Assembly: GCF_034702125.1 (NCBI RefSeq)
Contig: NC_085867.1
Coordinates: 42,857,983-42,921,982 of the forward strand
From: Engraulis encrasicolus
Taxonomy: Eukaryota; Chordata; Actinopteri; Clupeiformes; Engraulidae
Direction of reading: 5' to 3'
Length of the DNA stretch: 64,000 bases
In this document: positions 1 to 44,482 of the stretch, one piece after another
How positions within the stretch are numbered: the first letter of the stretch is position 1
Layout: each line of letters opens with the position of its first letter
Notes under the pieces: generated by a model
What the model was told of the DNA's origin: nothing
Seen by the model: the letters and a program-made list of their open reading frames with translations, nothing else
The model's database searches: none
Translations under genes and position numbers: made by a program

Positions 1-31308
<31,308 letters not shown>

Positions 31309-32611
31309 CGCCCTTTGCACTGTTATAGAAAGCAAAAAAACAATAGGCCTGAAGTAAATGTGTTAAAATAACTCGCACAACTATTTTAACATTCTCTTAT
31401 TTGGCAGGACATACTGTATGTCTTTTAGTTAACCCCTTTGCGCAGAGCCTTAGTTACCTTAAAATTGTATGGCTATGTCTTAATCATGTCATATCAATGT
31501 TGTTATAGTTGAGTATTTTCAGCAAATAGTGAATAGGCCTGCCGGCGACCCCATCTGCACTAAGAGGCTACTATGGCTGGGTGTCCCCCAACACTTTATT
31601 GTCATGGCACCTTGACAACAAACACATACCACCTTGATTAGGTTCCCTGAAAAGAGAAAGATTGCGTTTTGTATAGTTTATACTGTTGTAAACCGTATAG
31701 CCTACTTGTCAGGGTTTTCACATCACACTTATGAAACTGAAAAGCATAGTCTTCCCAATATTAATAGTGATGTCTCTCTGATATTGACTAATCTCCCAGT
31801 GTATGATCACATTTAATTGCATTGTGGTGCTCTGAATAGCCTAAAACAGAAGTCTCTTGTTGGTACACTAAGTGAATTAAACATACTGAATTTCTGGTGA
31901 CAGGGCCATTTATGATCACGCACCATATAGTGTCCGTATAATGTAACAGGCCTTAAATAATGGATGTAGAATTAACTAGAAAAAAATGTCCAAACTATTT
32001 TTTAAAACATACTCAAAAATATCATACCAAAGGTTAGTGCTGTGTTGTAAGGTTAAGGCCTTTGGAATGATGTAAACAAATCCTTGCCCCCATTAGCTGG
32101 CCAGAATCTCAGAAAGGGCAAAAAAAAGAGATTTGTCTTCGGGTACTGACAAGTCAAGGGTAGTATGAGCAAGTCAGCTGCGTGTTGAAATTGGCCAGAT
32201 TTCTCCTCTAACACACCAAAATAAACAGAGGGCAGGAGAGGACAGGAGAAGGCCATGACAAATTTTAGGCAGTGATAAGAGAGCGTGTCCACTCCCACCG
32301 CTTTTTGCAGCTGTCAGTCCCACATTCCCACGATCTGCTTATTACTGGGCAACAGGGGTGGCGCTATAGGGGGAGTAAGCAGGGCATTTGCCCCTGAGCC
32401 TAGCACCCTCACGCTTTTGAAGTGGGGGCCCTATTATGACCTTGGCAGGCTGTATTGGGGGCCCTATGAGTGCTCGTGCCCTGAGGCTTTGTGTAACATT
32501 GCTCCGCTAGTGCTGTGCATGTTAAAAAAAGAGTTAATTCAAGCATCCCTGTTTACCCATTGTGGAGAATGAGGATATTTGTGAGGGCAGTCAAACGCAC
32601 ACACACCCACG

Positions 32612-32654
<43 letters not shown>

Positions 32655-33022
32655 ACACACACACACACACACACCCGGGCCAAGACATCTTGTGCTTCTT
32701 CTACAAGAACACTAATTGTAATTTCCAAGGCATCTGGAGTATACAAAAAGTCTTGTGATGCATTCACCAAAAAACCCCAATAATATTCATTTGAAGAAAA
32801 GCTGAATAATGTGAGGTTCAACAACATGCACCTTAATCATTTGTCTAGAGTAAGCTTAATATTAATGGTTTGCTTACTGTGTGGATGTTGTTATAAAGGC
32901 ATTATTACTTAATACTAAAGTACGTACAGGACCAAATTAGTCCAATGCTTTTGAACCTAAATTCTTCTATTGCACTAATCATATGCCCTCACACTATATT
33001 TAAAGTAATTCTGTGTAACTCA
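31309..33022. other. Divergent intergenic DNA upstream of ppef2
   Basis: No gene or clear promoter motif recognised. Contains a CA-type repeat at 32597-32673 and a segment near 32345-32500 (ggggtggcgctatag, gcatttgcccctgag) that looks like repeat DNA. Confidence 0.5.
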
Positions 33023-33450
33023 TAGTGGTGTGGATCGGCACTGCCCTCACGATCAGATTCGATCACGATTCGGGAGGTAGCGATTCGATTCGATTCGATT
33101 CTATGCGATTCGATCCGATCCGACTCAATTCTACAATGCATTGCAATGCATTACATTTCTACTGAAAGCAAAGCAAATGTTTAATCAGTCATGATGAGGC
33201 AGTACAAGTAGTCAGATACTGAGCAACAATTAATTGGCTGTTTTCTGTATCAATCTGTCTCAGTCTGTATCAGTCTTGCAATGTTTTGAAGTGCTTTTAT
33301 TTAACATTCATTTGCTACCGAAATATCCATGGAAGTGATTGAAACTTTTCAAAATTGCCGGATCGATTCTGGAACTTGCCGGATCGATTCTGGATCGTCC
33401 ATGCCCCGCATCGATTTGGATGGCCGAATCGATCATTGTTGACACCCCTA
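33023..33450 (+). mobile_element. hAT-type element family F copy 2
   Basis: 428 bp, nearly identical to the copy at 19560 and in the same orientation; perfect 8-bp duplication gtaactca. Confidence 0.93.
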
Positions 33451-33724
33451 GTAACTCAGAAGAGATGGCAAAACGTAGATTCTGATGCCTTAGCGGCCAT
33501 TTTGAAAGTTAATGAGTTAATTTGCCTTCACTGACACACAAGATATCGTCAAAATCTGCCCACCCGTTCAAAAAGTTAATTGCACACCCACAAAAAAGGG
33601 ACACACACATAGATGGAAGACCACAGAAAGGTACAGTAGGCCTACAGTGCTGTAGCCTATATCTCCACCACATTTGGCAGGCATAGGCATACAGAAGTAA
33701 GCTAGTTACAGACTGGTTCTGGCA

Positions 33725-33914
33725 CAGTGGTGTAGTCTACTTTTTATGGTTTGCTGTATATTTGAGCATTTTTTGAAGTGGGTATATGTATACATTTGTG
33801 CTATCCTAAATAATGGATCAATCAATTTTAAGTGGGTAGGCCTATACTGAAATCCCTGAAATTTAGAAGTGGGTATACTCCGTATACCCGCGTTCTACGT
33901 AGACTACACCACTG
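33725..33914 (-). mobile_element. MITE family A copy 3, inverted
   Basis: Reverse orientation relative to copies 1 and 2; flanked on both sides by gttctggc. Interior includes gtatactccgtataccc. Confidence 0.9.
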
Positions 33915-34609
33915 GTTCTGGCATGCTCAACAGTTAACAGTTAATGCAGATAACAGCTACAACAATTGTAAATATGGGAAAGAAAGTGTTTAAACTCACC
34001 TCTGCCTTGCCTCGCTTTTTTATTTAGATCCCTCCTTATTTAGACCGCATCTGTCATTGTGTCACACAGATTCAGGAGCCTTGTAGAGAGAAAGAAGCTC
34101 CAATGGATTGCTTTGCTGGATTTCATCCCGGATGCACTTTGTACGCTAATCCCTAAAATGCTGTTTTACCAGGCCTCGTGAGAAGCACTAACGGCATAAC
34201 TTCTTGTCAGGCGTTGTCAACCCTGAGGCCAGACCATAGACTCACACCGCTATGGCTCACTGTTTTCAAACGTAACCGCTGACTGGGAGCATAGTTTGTC
34301 TCGTTGGTTGACAGCCTTCTTCTGGTCAGCTAATCAAAACAAGTTGCAAGTGGATTAGGATTAGACTAAATCTCACGTGGGCGTGTGCAGCAGCATCTGC
34401 GAATAGATGGATAAAGATATCAGTAAAAGGGCACCAAATGGCGTCTTCTGTTTGGCATATGGATTGGAAATATGGATGGCTTGTGTTGTGTAACACCTGC
34501 CATGGAGTTGTTGACAGTGTGTTGGTTTGGTCAACAGACCCTCTCAAATGAATAATACCTTTCCTAGTTTGTTCATTAGTGAGACAATGTATCGGTATGT
34601 TGGCTGCTC

Positions 34610-35110
<501 letters not shown>

Positions 35111-35770
35111 CTATTATTATTATTTCTATTTTTTTTAAAAAAAAATTTATTATTATTATTATTAAATAATTGAAAGTGGCTTAAAGCCGTATAGCTTCCT
35201 GTGACACAGGGGATGTCACTAATTAGCTGGTCTATCTTCTGTAGGATCAGCTTGTTCGTAGCCCCTTAATGCACGGCGTACCTCCAGTGGCACGCTGTAA
35301 TAGTCATTGAAACATTAACTACCATAGCACTACTTGTGACATAACAGAGGGCCTTTAGTAATGCACTACGACTTGGTCATTGCCATTCAGGTAGCAGCCA
35401 ATTTATAACGCTGTGTCTTAACAGGATATAGTGATATGATCATATGACACTTTTTGATGCTTTGCTCGGCTCTAAGCCTCTTTACTTGTTTGCTTTAGTT
35501 TAGCCTGCTTTTTAGACCGGAAGAGCTATTTCTCTTTCAAACTACTCAATACACCTCCTGAGTTACTTGTTATGGTTACTTACAGCCATTGGTGCTGTAT
35601 AGGGGGTTCAGAAGTGCCTTTGAATATGTTACAGGGTGATAGTATCATGCCCAGTTTTCCTCAGTTACAGTGGAGAATGGAGGAGCGCACCCTTTGCTCA
35701 ACTGTCTGTGTTTGGACTTGAACTTGTTGTGACCCTTTGCCAGCAGGTCCAACTCCTTAACCCCTCTTAA

Positions 35771-36099
35771 ATGTGCACTGTGTAATATTTTTAGCAGTTG
35801 CTTTCCTGAGTTCATGCTGCTCATTCACAAATGTTGCCTTTTTCACGAATACTTACCACCACCATCAAATTCAAAGTATTCATTATGACTGGGAAAATTG
35901 CATTTTTCATATATGAAAAGGTGGATCTTCTCCATTGTCTGCCATTTTGAATTTCCAGAAATAGACATTTTTAGCTGCAAAACTTACTGTACTTTGGTCC
36001 TAGTTGTAAATATTAATTTATTATTTAGATAGTAATCTTAAGGCAGCATAGTTGATAGTTGCAATACCTACTCTGGCCACAATCCTACACAGTACACCT
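35771..36099. mobile_element. TTAA-type MITE family C copy 3
   Basis: Flanked by TTAA at 35767 and 36100; ends ATGTGCACTGTGTAAT and CCTACACAGTACACCT. Same interior as the other two copies. Confidence 0.82.
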
Positions 36100-36532
36100 T
36101 TAAGACATGAAAAAATATAGCACTAAGAAGTTACGGCTAGGCATTGTAGGCTGATAAACTTTCAGTAAATCATATATATTACATTACATTGCATTTAGCA
36201 GACACTTTTGATCAAAGTCAACTTTCAAGGAGGACATTCAAGCAAGTACAGAGTCAGGGGTCAGTACAGAGTAGTCCTACATCAGACATGTAATGTAGAA
36301 CAGACAGAGAGCAGAAAATTAGTGGAGGACCTATGAAATGTAGTGTAGGTTTGTACCCATGATCAGAGGTGAGTAGTAATGTTATGCAGGAAAGCTCTCT
36401 TGGAAGAGATGAGTCTTCTCTAGCTTCTTGAAGCTGCTCTTGTAGCAACTGGTAGATTATCCCACCATTGAGGGACAATGATAGAAAATCATAGTAAACG
36501 ATCATGGAGTGGCCTGAGATGCATCTGAGGCA

Positions 36533-36871
36533 GGGGTCCCCAACCTTTATGGGTCTGAGGGCTTGGGACTTGGGGCTACCGGAGGGCTACTTGGGGTTAC
36601 CCGAGGGCTACTTTATTCAAAATCCTCTACCAATATCTTGATATCTTTCTCAAGTCACATTATGATTGAATGATAGTTTGCTTATTAGGTTATAAAAAAA
36701 TCTTTATAGGTTATAAATAAATAATATCATATTTAGATGAAGAAAAGTATTAACTATTAACTTAAATCTTGTTGTGCAATATCTATTAACATCCTTGGTG
36801 GGCACCTCAGAAGCTCATGGAGGGCTACTTGGCGCTGGTGTTGCCTGGCGTTGGTGACGCCTGATCTGAGT
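36533..36871. mobile_element. hAT-like element (CAGGGGTCCCCAACC)
   Basis: Starts caggggtccccaaccttta; the right end is vague near ggtgacgcctgatctgag. Internal gagggctact repeated several times. Confidence 0.6.
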
Positions 36872-37339
36872 TATGCTGAAGGCCTGAGAGCCACTCATGT
36901 CGGACAACACAGATGAAACACACTGCAAGGGAATGTTTAACCAGACAGACATTTATAAAATTTAGTCTTGTCTTGATTAGCTGGAGTTGCCAAATTGAGG
37001 TTGAACAAGATACATAGGATAGCTACGTGCGTTGGCCCCGAAGCTGAGAAAAGTAGCCTGAGAGAAGTCTGGGCCCTAGGGAGTGATATGGTCTTGTTTG
37101 ACTGACCATTCTCTCTCAGCCATGGATACGGCGGACCAACTCAAAAAGTTCTGTATTGTGACGTTTATTATTTGTTTTATTTGTTTATTTGTCTTTAGGG
37201 TTGGCTTAGCACATCGAGAGCTGACAAACACAGCAGTGATTTGAATCTGCCCATAGTGTTGAGAAGCAGTTTGAACAACGACCGCGGGTTGCACCCACAG
37301 GCCTCAGCTCTAGGTAATGGACTTATGAACTGTCTACAG

Positions 37340-37610
37340 CAGTCGTTCCCAAACTTTGTTCTGCTGAGACCCCCTTTTGATTCTGCAAATATTTTTTTGT
37401 GACCCCCCTCCCACATCATATTCCAAACACAAAGCATTTTTTGTCCACTAATGTTGCTAAAAGTTGCCATCATAGACATGTAGTATGTAATTGTGTAGGA
37501 TTTATGAATATTATCTTCTCTCCACAACCCCACTGTAGGATTTCCACAACCCCCCTCCGTAGGGGTCCCGACCGACCGCCTGCCAGTTTGGGAGCCACAG
37601 GCCTCCAGTA
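37340..37610. mobile_element. hAT-like element (CAGTCGTTCCCAAAC)
   Basis: Starts cagtcgttcccaaacttt and ends agtttgggagccacag, an imperfect inverted pair. Target duplication not resolved. Confidence 0.7.
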
Positions 37611-38025
37611 TACCTCTCATATCATGTCACAGTCTGGCTTGTCAGGTTTTTGGCCTCATGCATTAGCAAGTCTGTCAGCGCCCTTGAGATGAATTGGGGG
37701 GGGGGGAGTCTTCAAGCAGCTGCCCCCTCAAACACCCTTCCTATGAGGGGGTTGGAGACTTCAAATGGTTTTGTTATCCAACACCTGATATGATAGCATG
37801 CAGTGCAGGTGGTGAATGCATATGGACGACAATATTCCCTGAATGGAGTGTCAGAAAGTCAATGCCATGGGCTATTTACAGACTCCGAGACTGTGTTTTG
37901 TATCACAGAGGAGGTGCCTTTCTGACGAAAGTGTCTATTTTTAACATGAAGATCATTTTAGAGGGGGGAAAAGAATGCCATGTGGATGGATGGTTTTCTC
38001 TCAGAAGGCAAAATGAGGACCCTGC

Positions 38026-38185
38026 CCTGGCCTAGGGCACTGGGTTGCGGCGCTGGCGACCAAGGTTCGATTCTGGCCCGGGTTATTTGCCGATCCTTCC
38101 CCGGCTCTCTCTCCCCACTCATTTCCTGTCTCGCCTCCACTGTCCTGTCAGGAAAAAAGGCTGAAAAAAAGAGCCCTAAAAATAC
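38026..38185 (+). mobile_element. tRNA-derived SINE
   Basis: A-box-like tggcctagggcactgg, B box ggttcgattct at 38073, then ttcctgtctcgcctccactg body and an A-rich tail. Not a tRNA gene: no acceptor stem closure. Confidence 0.7.
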
Positions 38186-38314
38186 TTTTAAAAGAAGGCA
38201 AAATAAGGATGAAGAGTCTATATGCACTATTTTTATAATTGAAAATATTTTTTAGAATTAATCAAGCAGTGATTTGTCAGGACCTTTTTTGTACAATTTA
38301 CGTTTTGTTTTAAT

Positions 38315-38725
38315 TAGAGATGCACCGGATCCTGATTTTTAGGATCCTGCCGGATACCGGATCCACTGCTTAAGATCCTGCCGGATCCGGAACCGGATAC
38401 CGGATCCTACGAAAGGGTTGAAACACATAGCCAACTCGCACACGTGGGCCCTTTTATTTACGTTGGCGCAAACTATTTTTAAAGACTCATTGGCTTACTG
38501 CCACACTGCCTTCAACGGCCGCTTCCGAAGGGCTTTCACTCCATGCAGCGATTGAGGTTGTGAGTAGTGAGGTTACGTAAAAAGTAGAGATGCCCCAGAT
38601 CCTGATTTTTAGGTAACTGCCGGATACCGGATCCACTGCTTAAGATCCTGCCGGATCCGGATAGTCTGAAAAACCCTATTATCCTGCCGGATCCGGAACC
38701 GGATCTTGGATCCTGTACATCTCTA
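38315..38725 (-). mobile_element. hAT-type element family D copy 2, inverted
   Basis: 411 bp, nearly identical to the copy at 14895 in reverse; ends TAGAGATGCACCGGATCC and GTACATCTCTA; perfect 8-bp duplication gttttaat. Confidence 0.93.
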
Positions 38726-39109
38726 GTTTTAATCTAGAATTATTTATTTGCACAAACATTTATCTTAACTTAAATAGTACAATGTGATGAAAGTGAAAGA
38801 AAAATGATTTGATTTGGTGGTGATTCTTTTTATGGTAGGTGGTAGTTTTTCCTTCAAGCCTCTCCCTGGAGTTGGAGTATGTCTTAAGTATTTGTGTCAT
38901 GGAAAACATATTATACATCGCACAACTTACTGCAGATGGGCCCGTCGACGAGCATATTCACTCTTTGCTGAAAACACTCAAATACATAATGACAACAATG
39001 CTATGGCAATGCAAGAAGTCCTAGATAACCAATTAAGACTTTGGTCATTACTATTTTGGTGTCAGTAAGGTTAAAACAGAGGCTCTGTGTTAAGGGTTTA
39101 AGCCTACCT

Positions 39110-39445
39110 TAGGGCAGTCATGGGTAAGCGGTTAGGGCGTCAGACTTGTATACCAAAGGTTGCTGGTTCAACTCCCGACCCTCCAGGTTGGTGGGGGAAG
39201 TAATTAACCAGTGCTCTCCCCCATCCTTCTCCATGACTGAGGTACCCTGAGCATGGTACTGTCCCCCCGCACTGCTCCCTTGGGGCGCCATTGGGGGGTG
39301 CCCCCTGGCACGGGTGAGGCATAAATGCAATTTTGTTGTGTGCAGTGTGCAGTGTGCAGTGAACACTTGTGTGCTGTGGAGTGCTGTGTCACAATGACAA
39401 TGGGAGTTTGAGTTTCCCAGTTGGGCTTTCACTTCACTTCACATA
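39110..39445 (+). mobile_element. tRNA-derived SINE
   Basis: Head tgggtaagcggttaggg with B box ggttcaactcccgacc at 39166, long body (gaggtaccctgagcatggtac, ggggtgccccctggc), simple gtgtgcagt repeats and a cacttcacttcac 3' end. Confidence 0.8.
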
Positions 39446-40289
39446 CCTAATGGAACTTTTCTTGTTGAACCAAACCAAGTCAGGGCAAATGCTGTTTTCA
39501 AACAAAGCTTATCAAAAATAATAGTTCAAATTCTTCCAGATCCGAACAGACACTCTTTGACTGTTCATAGTTAATATTAAGTATTACTTTAACATTGAGC
39601 ATTGAGATACAGTGATAGGCAGTTTTATATGATGCAATAAGTAGTACTTGAAAGAGTAATCATTTAAAAAAGAAATCCATCCTCATTTGGAGCTTCTCTG
39701 GAATCTTTGTCCTTGAGGATGCAGGTGCAATGCACAAATATTATTTTGTGTCCTATCAGTGGGAGATTTTGAGACTTTCAAGTGAGGCCAGAGCAGCGGG
39801 GAGTCAATGGAAGTGGCCAGGCAGCTCTCACCCCCCTCATCTCCCTGTCTCCCCTTACAAAAGCTGCTTCATAGACACTTGGGCACAAGTCAAGGAGCTT
39901 TCATTGACTGACCTTGTCCTAGTGCAAGACCTCCAGTGTGTAGCATAATACTTGTGTGTGTATCTGTATATCTGTGTCATTGATAGTTATGATAAAAAAA
40001 ACTCCTAAACGTGATTTATTATTACTAACTGATGGAACGACAGTCCAAAGGGTTCCATTATTATCCAGACATGCTGTCCTAGTCCGCTGTCTGAAAATAC
40101 AACTGATCTGTCCACTGTTTTCAGACAAAGCTCATCAAAAATAATAGTTCAAATTCTTCCAGATCCGAACTGGCACCCTTTGACTGTTAGGTGTCTGATG
40201 CACCTGAATTTAATACATAGTTAATATTGCATTAACATTGAGATACAGTGATAGACTGTTGCAGATTTTCCTTATTGCCTACTATTATT

Positions 40290-40500
40290 TTATACATTTT
40301 ACGTAGCTGATGCTTTCATTTATTCAAAGCGATTTTTTCAGGGTATTGGTTACAGTACCTGGAGCAATGTGGGGTTAGGTGCCTTGTTCAAGGGCACTTC
40401 AGCCATGGATGGAGATGTAGGGAGAGGTCAAGGGGGATTTGAACCGGCAACCCCTAGACTGAAAGACCAACTCTCTAACCACTAGGCCACGGCTGCCCTA
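40290..40500 (-). mobile_element. tRNA-derived SINE, minus strand
   Basis: Reverse of a tRNA-like head (gggcagccgtggcctagtgg, B box ggttcaaatccc) with the body gcacttgaa/gccttgttcaaggg and a 3' core resembling the widespread fish motif gctgatgctttcattt..caaagcg. Pieces of that core also occur at about 6975-7020, 7450-7500 and 36185-36240. Confidence 0.8.
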
Positions 40501-42092
40501 CTAGGCCACAGCTGCCCTTTTATACATTTGTATGCCTCTGTCCATTGAAGGTACTGCACTGGAGCCATACTGTTCTCAGGTTGTCTGGCCATGCATGAGC
40601 ACATGTGTCCGTCACAGATTTTCTTGTTTGCCTGTTAACTTTTGAAAGGATAGGCAGATTTGCATCCAATCTCGTGTACTAACACTCTATGGAAGGCACA
40701 TGAATTTATTCGATTTTGCAGGCCAATGCTTTCGCGATTACTGACTTTTTTGTTTGCATTATAACTTTTGAATGAGTGGAGGGACTTGCACCAAATCTTG
40801 TGTGCTTACAGTCCATAATAGCCTAGATACATGAATTCATTACATTTTGAAAGCCAAGGCTTTCAAGATGGCTGACATTGCAGGCAATTTTGTGTGATAA
40901 CTTGCCAATATGAATTGTAACACATCTATGGGTAAAGTTAGGTTTAGGGAGTATGAAAGGGCACAGTTGTATGAAAATATTGCAGGTAGAGGCATGAGAA
41001 CCAATGCTCTGGAGCTTTCATAATGTTTCTAAATCAAGTGCAGAGTGTTCCAGTCCAGACATGATAGATGTATTCTCTTGTTTATTTTTTTTTAGCGCTC
41101 ACAGTAAATCTCTGCTGGATATCTGACAACTTTTTGGCTGCAGTACCATTCCGATTTTTGCAGTTCTGGACAAGCATGTTACCCTTTATGCCTCTGCCAT
41201 GAATGTCAACAGGGCCTGTTGTCTCTTGCCAGGGAGCTTTGGGACCTTTGTTGCCAAGCATCGGATATTGCAACTTCATTCATTTCCAGTTGTGTAGGTG
41301 CAGCAGCAACAGTGTATATAGCAACAGTGGTACAGTAATATAGATTCATTGTTACTAATTAATAAATTAATCCTTGCTATTAAAAAAATATAGGCTATAG
41401 GGCCTACCTTTCTTGAATATTTTTGTCATCATTTGCTGCTATGTTGTAGTTTAATATGTGGGAGTTCTGACAGAATTATCACAGCTGAAATCATGTGATT
41501 TTTTTTTTTTTATTCATTTGGTTCAGTTTTAGAAAGTGCGTAACCTTGCTTGTAGGAAACAGGATGTCGATACATCTGTGTGTCTTCATTATGAAAAAAA
41601 GTGCATGTCTTTTCCCCTCCATGAGTATCCAATGGAACACCTGCCTGCATAGTAGTGTGGCCTTATCATCTCGGGAGGTTACAGCCCTGCATGATATGTT
41701 GCGAATGTCCCCAAAGTACTTTCTGCCTGTCTTTCGCCTCTTTGTCTAGTTACACCCTCCCGTGTTCCATCTCACAGTTGTGAGACATGAAAACAATGTA
41801 GAGTATTTCAAGGACGACCTGGTGAATGCTCAGATAAAACGATTCCCAGGCTTTAACCCGCAACATTCCCCCATCTGCCTCTCATTTTGCCCAGTTCATC
41901 AGGCCTCGCTTGCAGCATCTCCTGACGAAAGCGCAAGTCTGCTGTAAGTCACAGAGTTAACGGTTGCAAACCAAACTGACGCACGTCCATCACGTTCAGA
42001 GGCACCTTTTTTGTGTAGTAGAGGCGACAGGTTGAAACAACAACATTGTAACTGGAGTTTAACCGGACGAGGCAACAGCATAATTTTGAGAC
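40501..42092. other. Region upstream of gsdf
   Basis: No transposon ends or genes recognised. Contains tcaaggacg at about 41808, one or two mismatches from an NR5A (SF-1) half-site, not strong enough to annotate as a site. Confidence 0.4.
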
Positions 42093-42226
42093 ATGTCTGT
42101 GGCGTTAACCTTGCTGGTCGTGCTCCTGGCCTCCTGCCCCCTGGGCAGAACGTTCCTGCTGCATCTGTCGGAGAAGGAGGCTGCAGATCCGGGTGCGCCA
42201 TCCTCGCCTACCCAACAACCCAACAG
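42093..42226 (+). CDS. gsdf: gsdf exon 1, signal peptide
   Basis: ATG at 42093, hydrophobic core LTLLVVLLAS, then a short segment ending PTQQPN and two bases of an Arg codon at a GTGAGT donor. I saw no convincing TATA box upstream. Confidence 0.88.
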
Positions 42227-44450
42227 GTGAGTCACTGTGAAAACATGTCGGAATTATTCAAACTTGTGACTATTGCTCTGTTGGTATTTCATATCACCAA
42301 GCCTTGAGTGTATTGGGTTAGTTATCGGAGCTCTCTGGTTGGGCATAAAGTATGTTGATCAATTAGACTCTTCTTGTTACTTAAAAGATGAATTCTCTTG
42401 TTCAGTTTAAAACTTTCCATGATAATAATCATGCAACATCCTTCTGTATTTCAGAGGGATATTCAGTTTTGAACATCCTTCCTTAACAGGACTCAGTATT
42501 TTTTTGTATGTTATGACATTATTCATAACATGAAACATGACTTTAAACTTTCAAACTTTCAACAATTTTTTTTAAGCGGAACAAAATTCGGTTGTTGATT
42601 TTAACTAGGAGAGAACTGAGTTGGGAAGTATGAAGTTAGGAGGGGAAGAGTTCCATTTTAGGTCGGCCTAGTCTTACGCAACCTCCCCTAATTTATGCTA
42701 CATGGAAGATAAGGAGGGAACTTGGCTGCGCTCTAAGAAAGCAATTTATAAAACTCATATTTCACACCATGACAGGTGTGTGTGTGTGTGTGTTGGTGCA
42801 TACATTTTGAGGCGTGTGTGCGTTCCTACATGCTGTCTTTTTTTATTACTGTCTAGAAACAGAAAATTATGTATCACATTTTGTAAAATGTTTTGTAACA
42901 TTTTTAACTTTGTTTTTAAATTTCATTGTCCTTTCATAACAGGGGAATTATTTCACGTCTAATGCACAAACATTGGTTTGTAGGCCTATTACAAACAGTA
43001 AAGGCTTGGAAGCTTGCCATTTTCAAAGGGATTATATCTGCATGTCCTCTGATAGTACTCTGTCCTGACTGAGGACCCATATAAGTCTGCACCGCTATGA
43101 TGTACTCTGTGACCTGTGCTGTAGGTGCCAAGGGGACATGCAGCAGGCCATCCGCAACAGCCTCCTGCGGGGCCTGAACCTCCAGCACGAGCCCCTGCAC
43201 CAGAGCACCAAGATGGCCGAGCTCAGGGACAAGTGGAAGGCGGCGCTGAGGGCCAGCGGCTACACCGGCCAAGCTGTCCATTCCCCCGCGTCCACCACAG
43301 GTAGGCCTGCATCAGTGATTCTCAAAGTGTGGTCCGGGGACCACTAGTGGTCCGCGACAGAGCTCAGGTGGTCCGCAAGGGGATTTCTACTTTTCCAAGA
43401 CAAGCTAGGAGTAGGCTATATTTGTGACATTATTTCAAAGGCATGTATAGCTGTCATATTTTCGCCACAACAAGACAGGCATGTAATGTGAATTAATGTG
43501 AATTACCGGTAAGTAATCTGCATCGAAATCAGCAGTGTCAAATTAGCACCCGTTAACTGTCAATTCAGTTGACAGGTGGTCCCTGAACATTTTTGGATTG
43601 TTAAAATTCACTTCTATTATGTTTATTGTTCAGCAGTTTGCACCGTAATCAAAACCAAACCCCTATCACATGTAACCCGATACAAACTGTGACTTAATTA
43701 TATTCCTGTTTCCATCCAATAATGAGGGTGTGTGCCATCTCAATCTCAATGGTGATAATGAATGTTGGCTGGATGACAGTTTAAAAGAACATTGGGGTCA
43801 ATGTCTGTAGTGCTGCTGTGATTGTTTCGCGCCCACTTTGTGGAACACTTGTTTTCAAGCTCTAAGAAGTTCAGCTTACTGTACATGAATCTCCAAAGAT
43901 GCTCACCAATGTTAAATGTTCACACTGCAGGTAACGAGCAAGATCCTGAGGCTGCTGCTATGGGACAACCCTGTTGCCAGATGTCCTCACAGGTTTTCAT
44001 CACAGGTGGGGCATGCACTGACACTTAAAGGGATACTCGACCATTTCTGGACATAAGCTCATTTTACGTCTTCCCTTGAGTTACTGTAAATGATTTTACA
44101 CCACAGTATCCCTTTAATGGCTGTTTGCTTATTTGATTGACAGCTTGATTAATCAGTTGATTCAGCTGACAGACAACTGACTGAATTCTGCTCGTCAGTG
44201 GCTTATCCACTTGTCAGTTGAAGACAATGACCGAACATGTTTACCACCTGCACGCATGTGCGCGCGCGCACACACACACACACACGCACACACATTTATT
44301 TATCCTCTGACTGAGTACAAAAAAACACAAAGATTGTAGGCCTACTCTCTTATAATACACTATAATGACATGTAATAAAAGAAATCTTAAATCTTTATAA
44401 TAATTATATTACTACAACTACCACTTCTACTGCTACTACTACTACTACTC

Positions 44451-44482
<32 letters not shown>

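Noticed and set aside
39110..39200. Possible tRNA gene
   Set aside because: A- and B-box-like sequences are present, but the acceptor stem does not close and a long SINE body follows.
41800..41820. NR5A/SF-1 site controlling gsdf (tcaaggacg), also tcaaggtga near 45627
   Set aside because: Mismatched to the consensus, and such 9-mers occur by chance at this scale.
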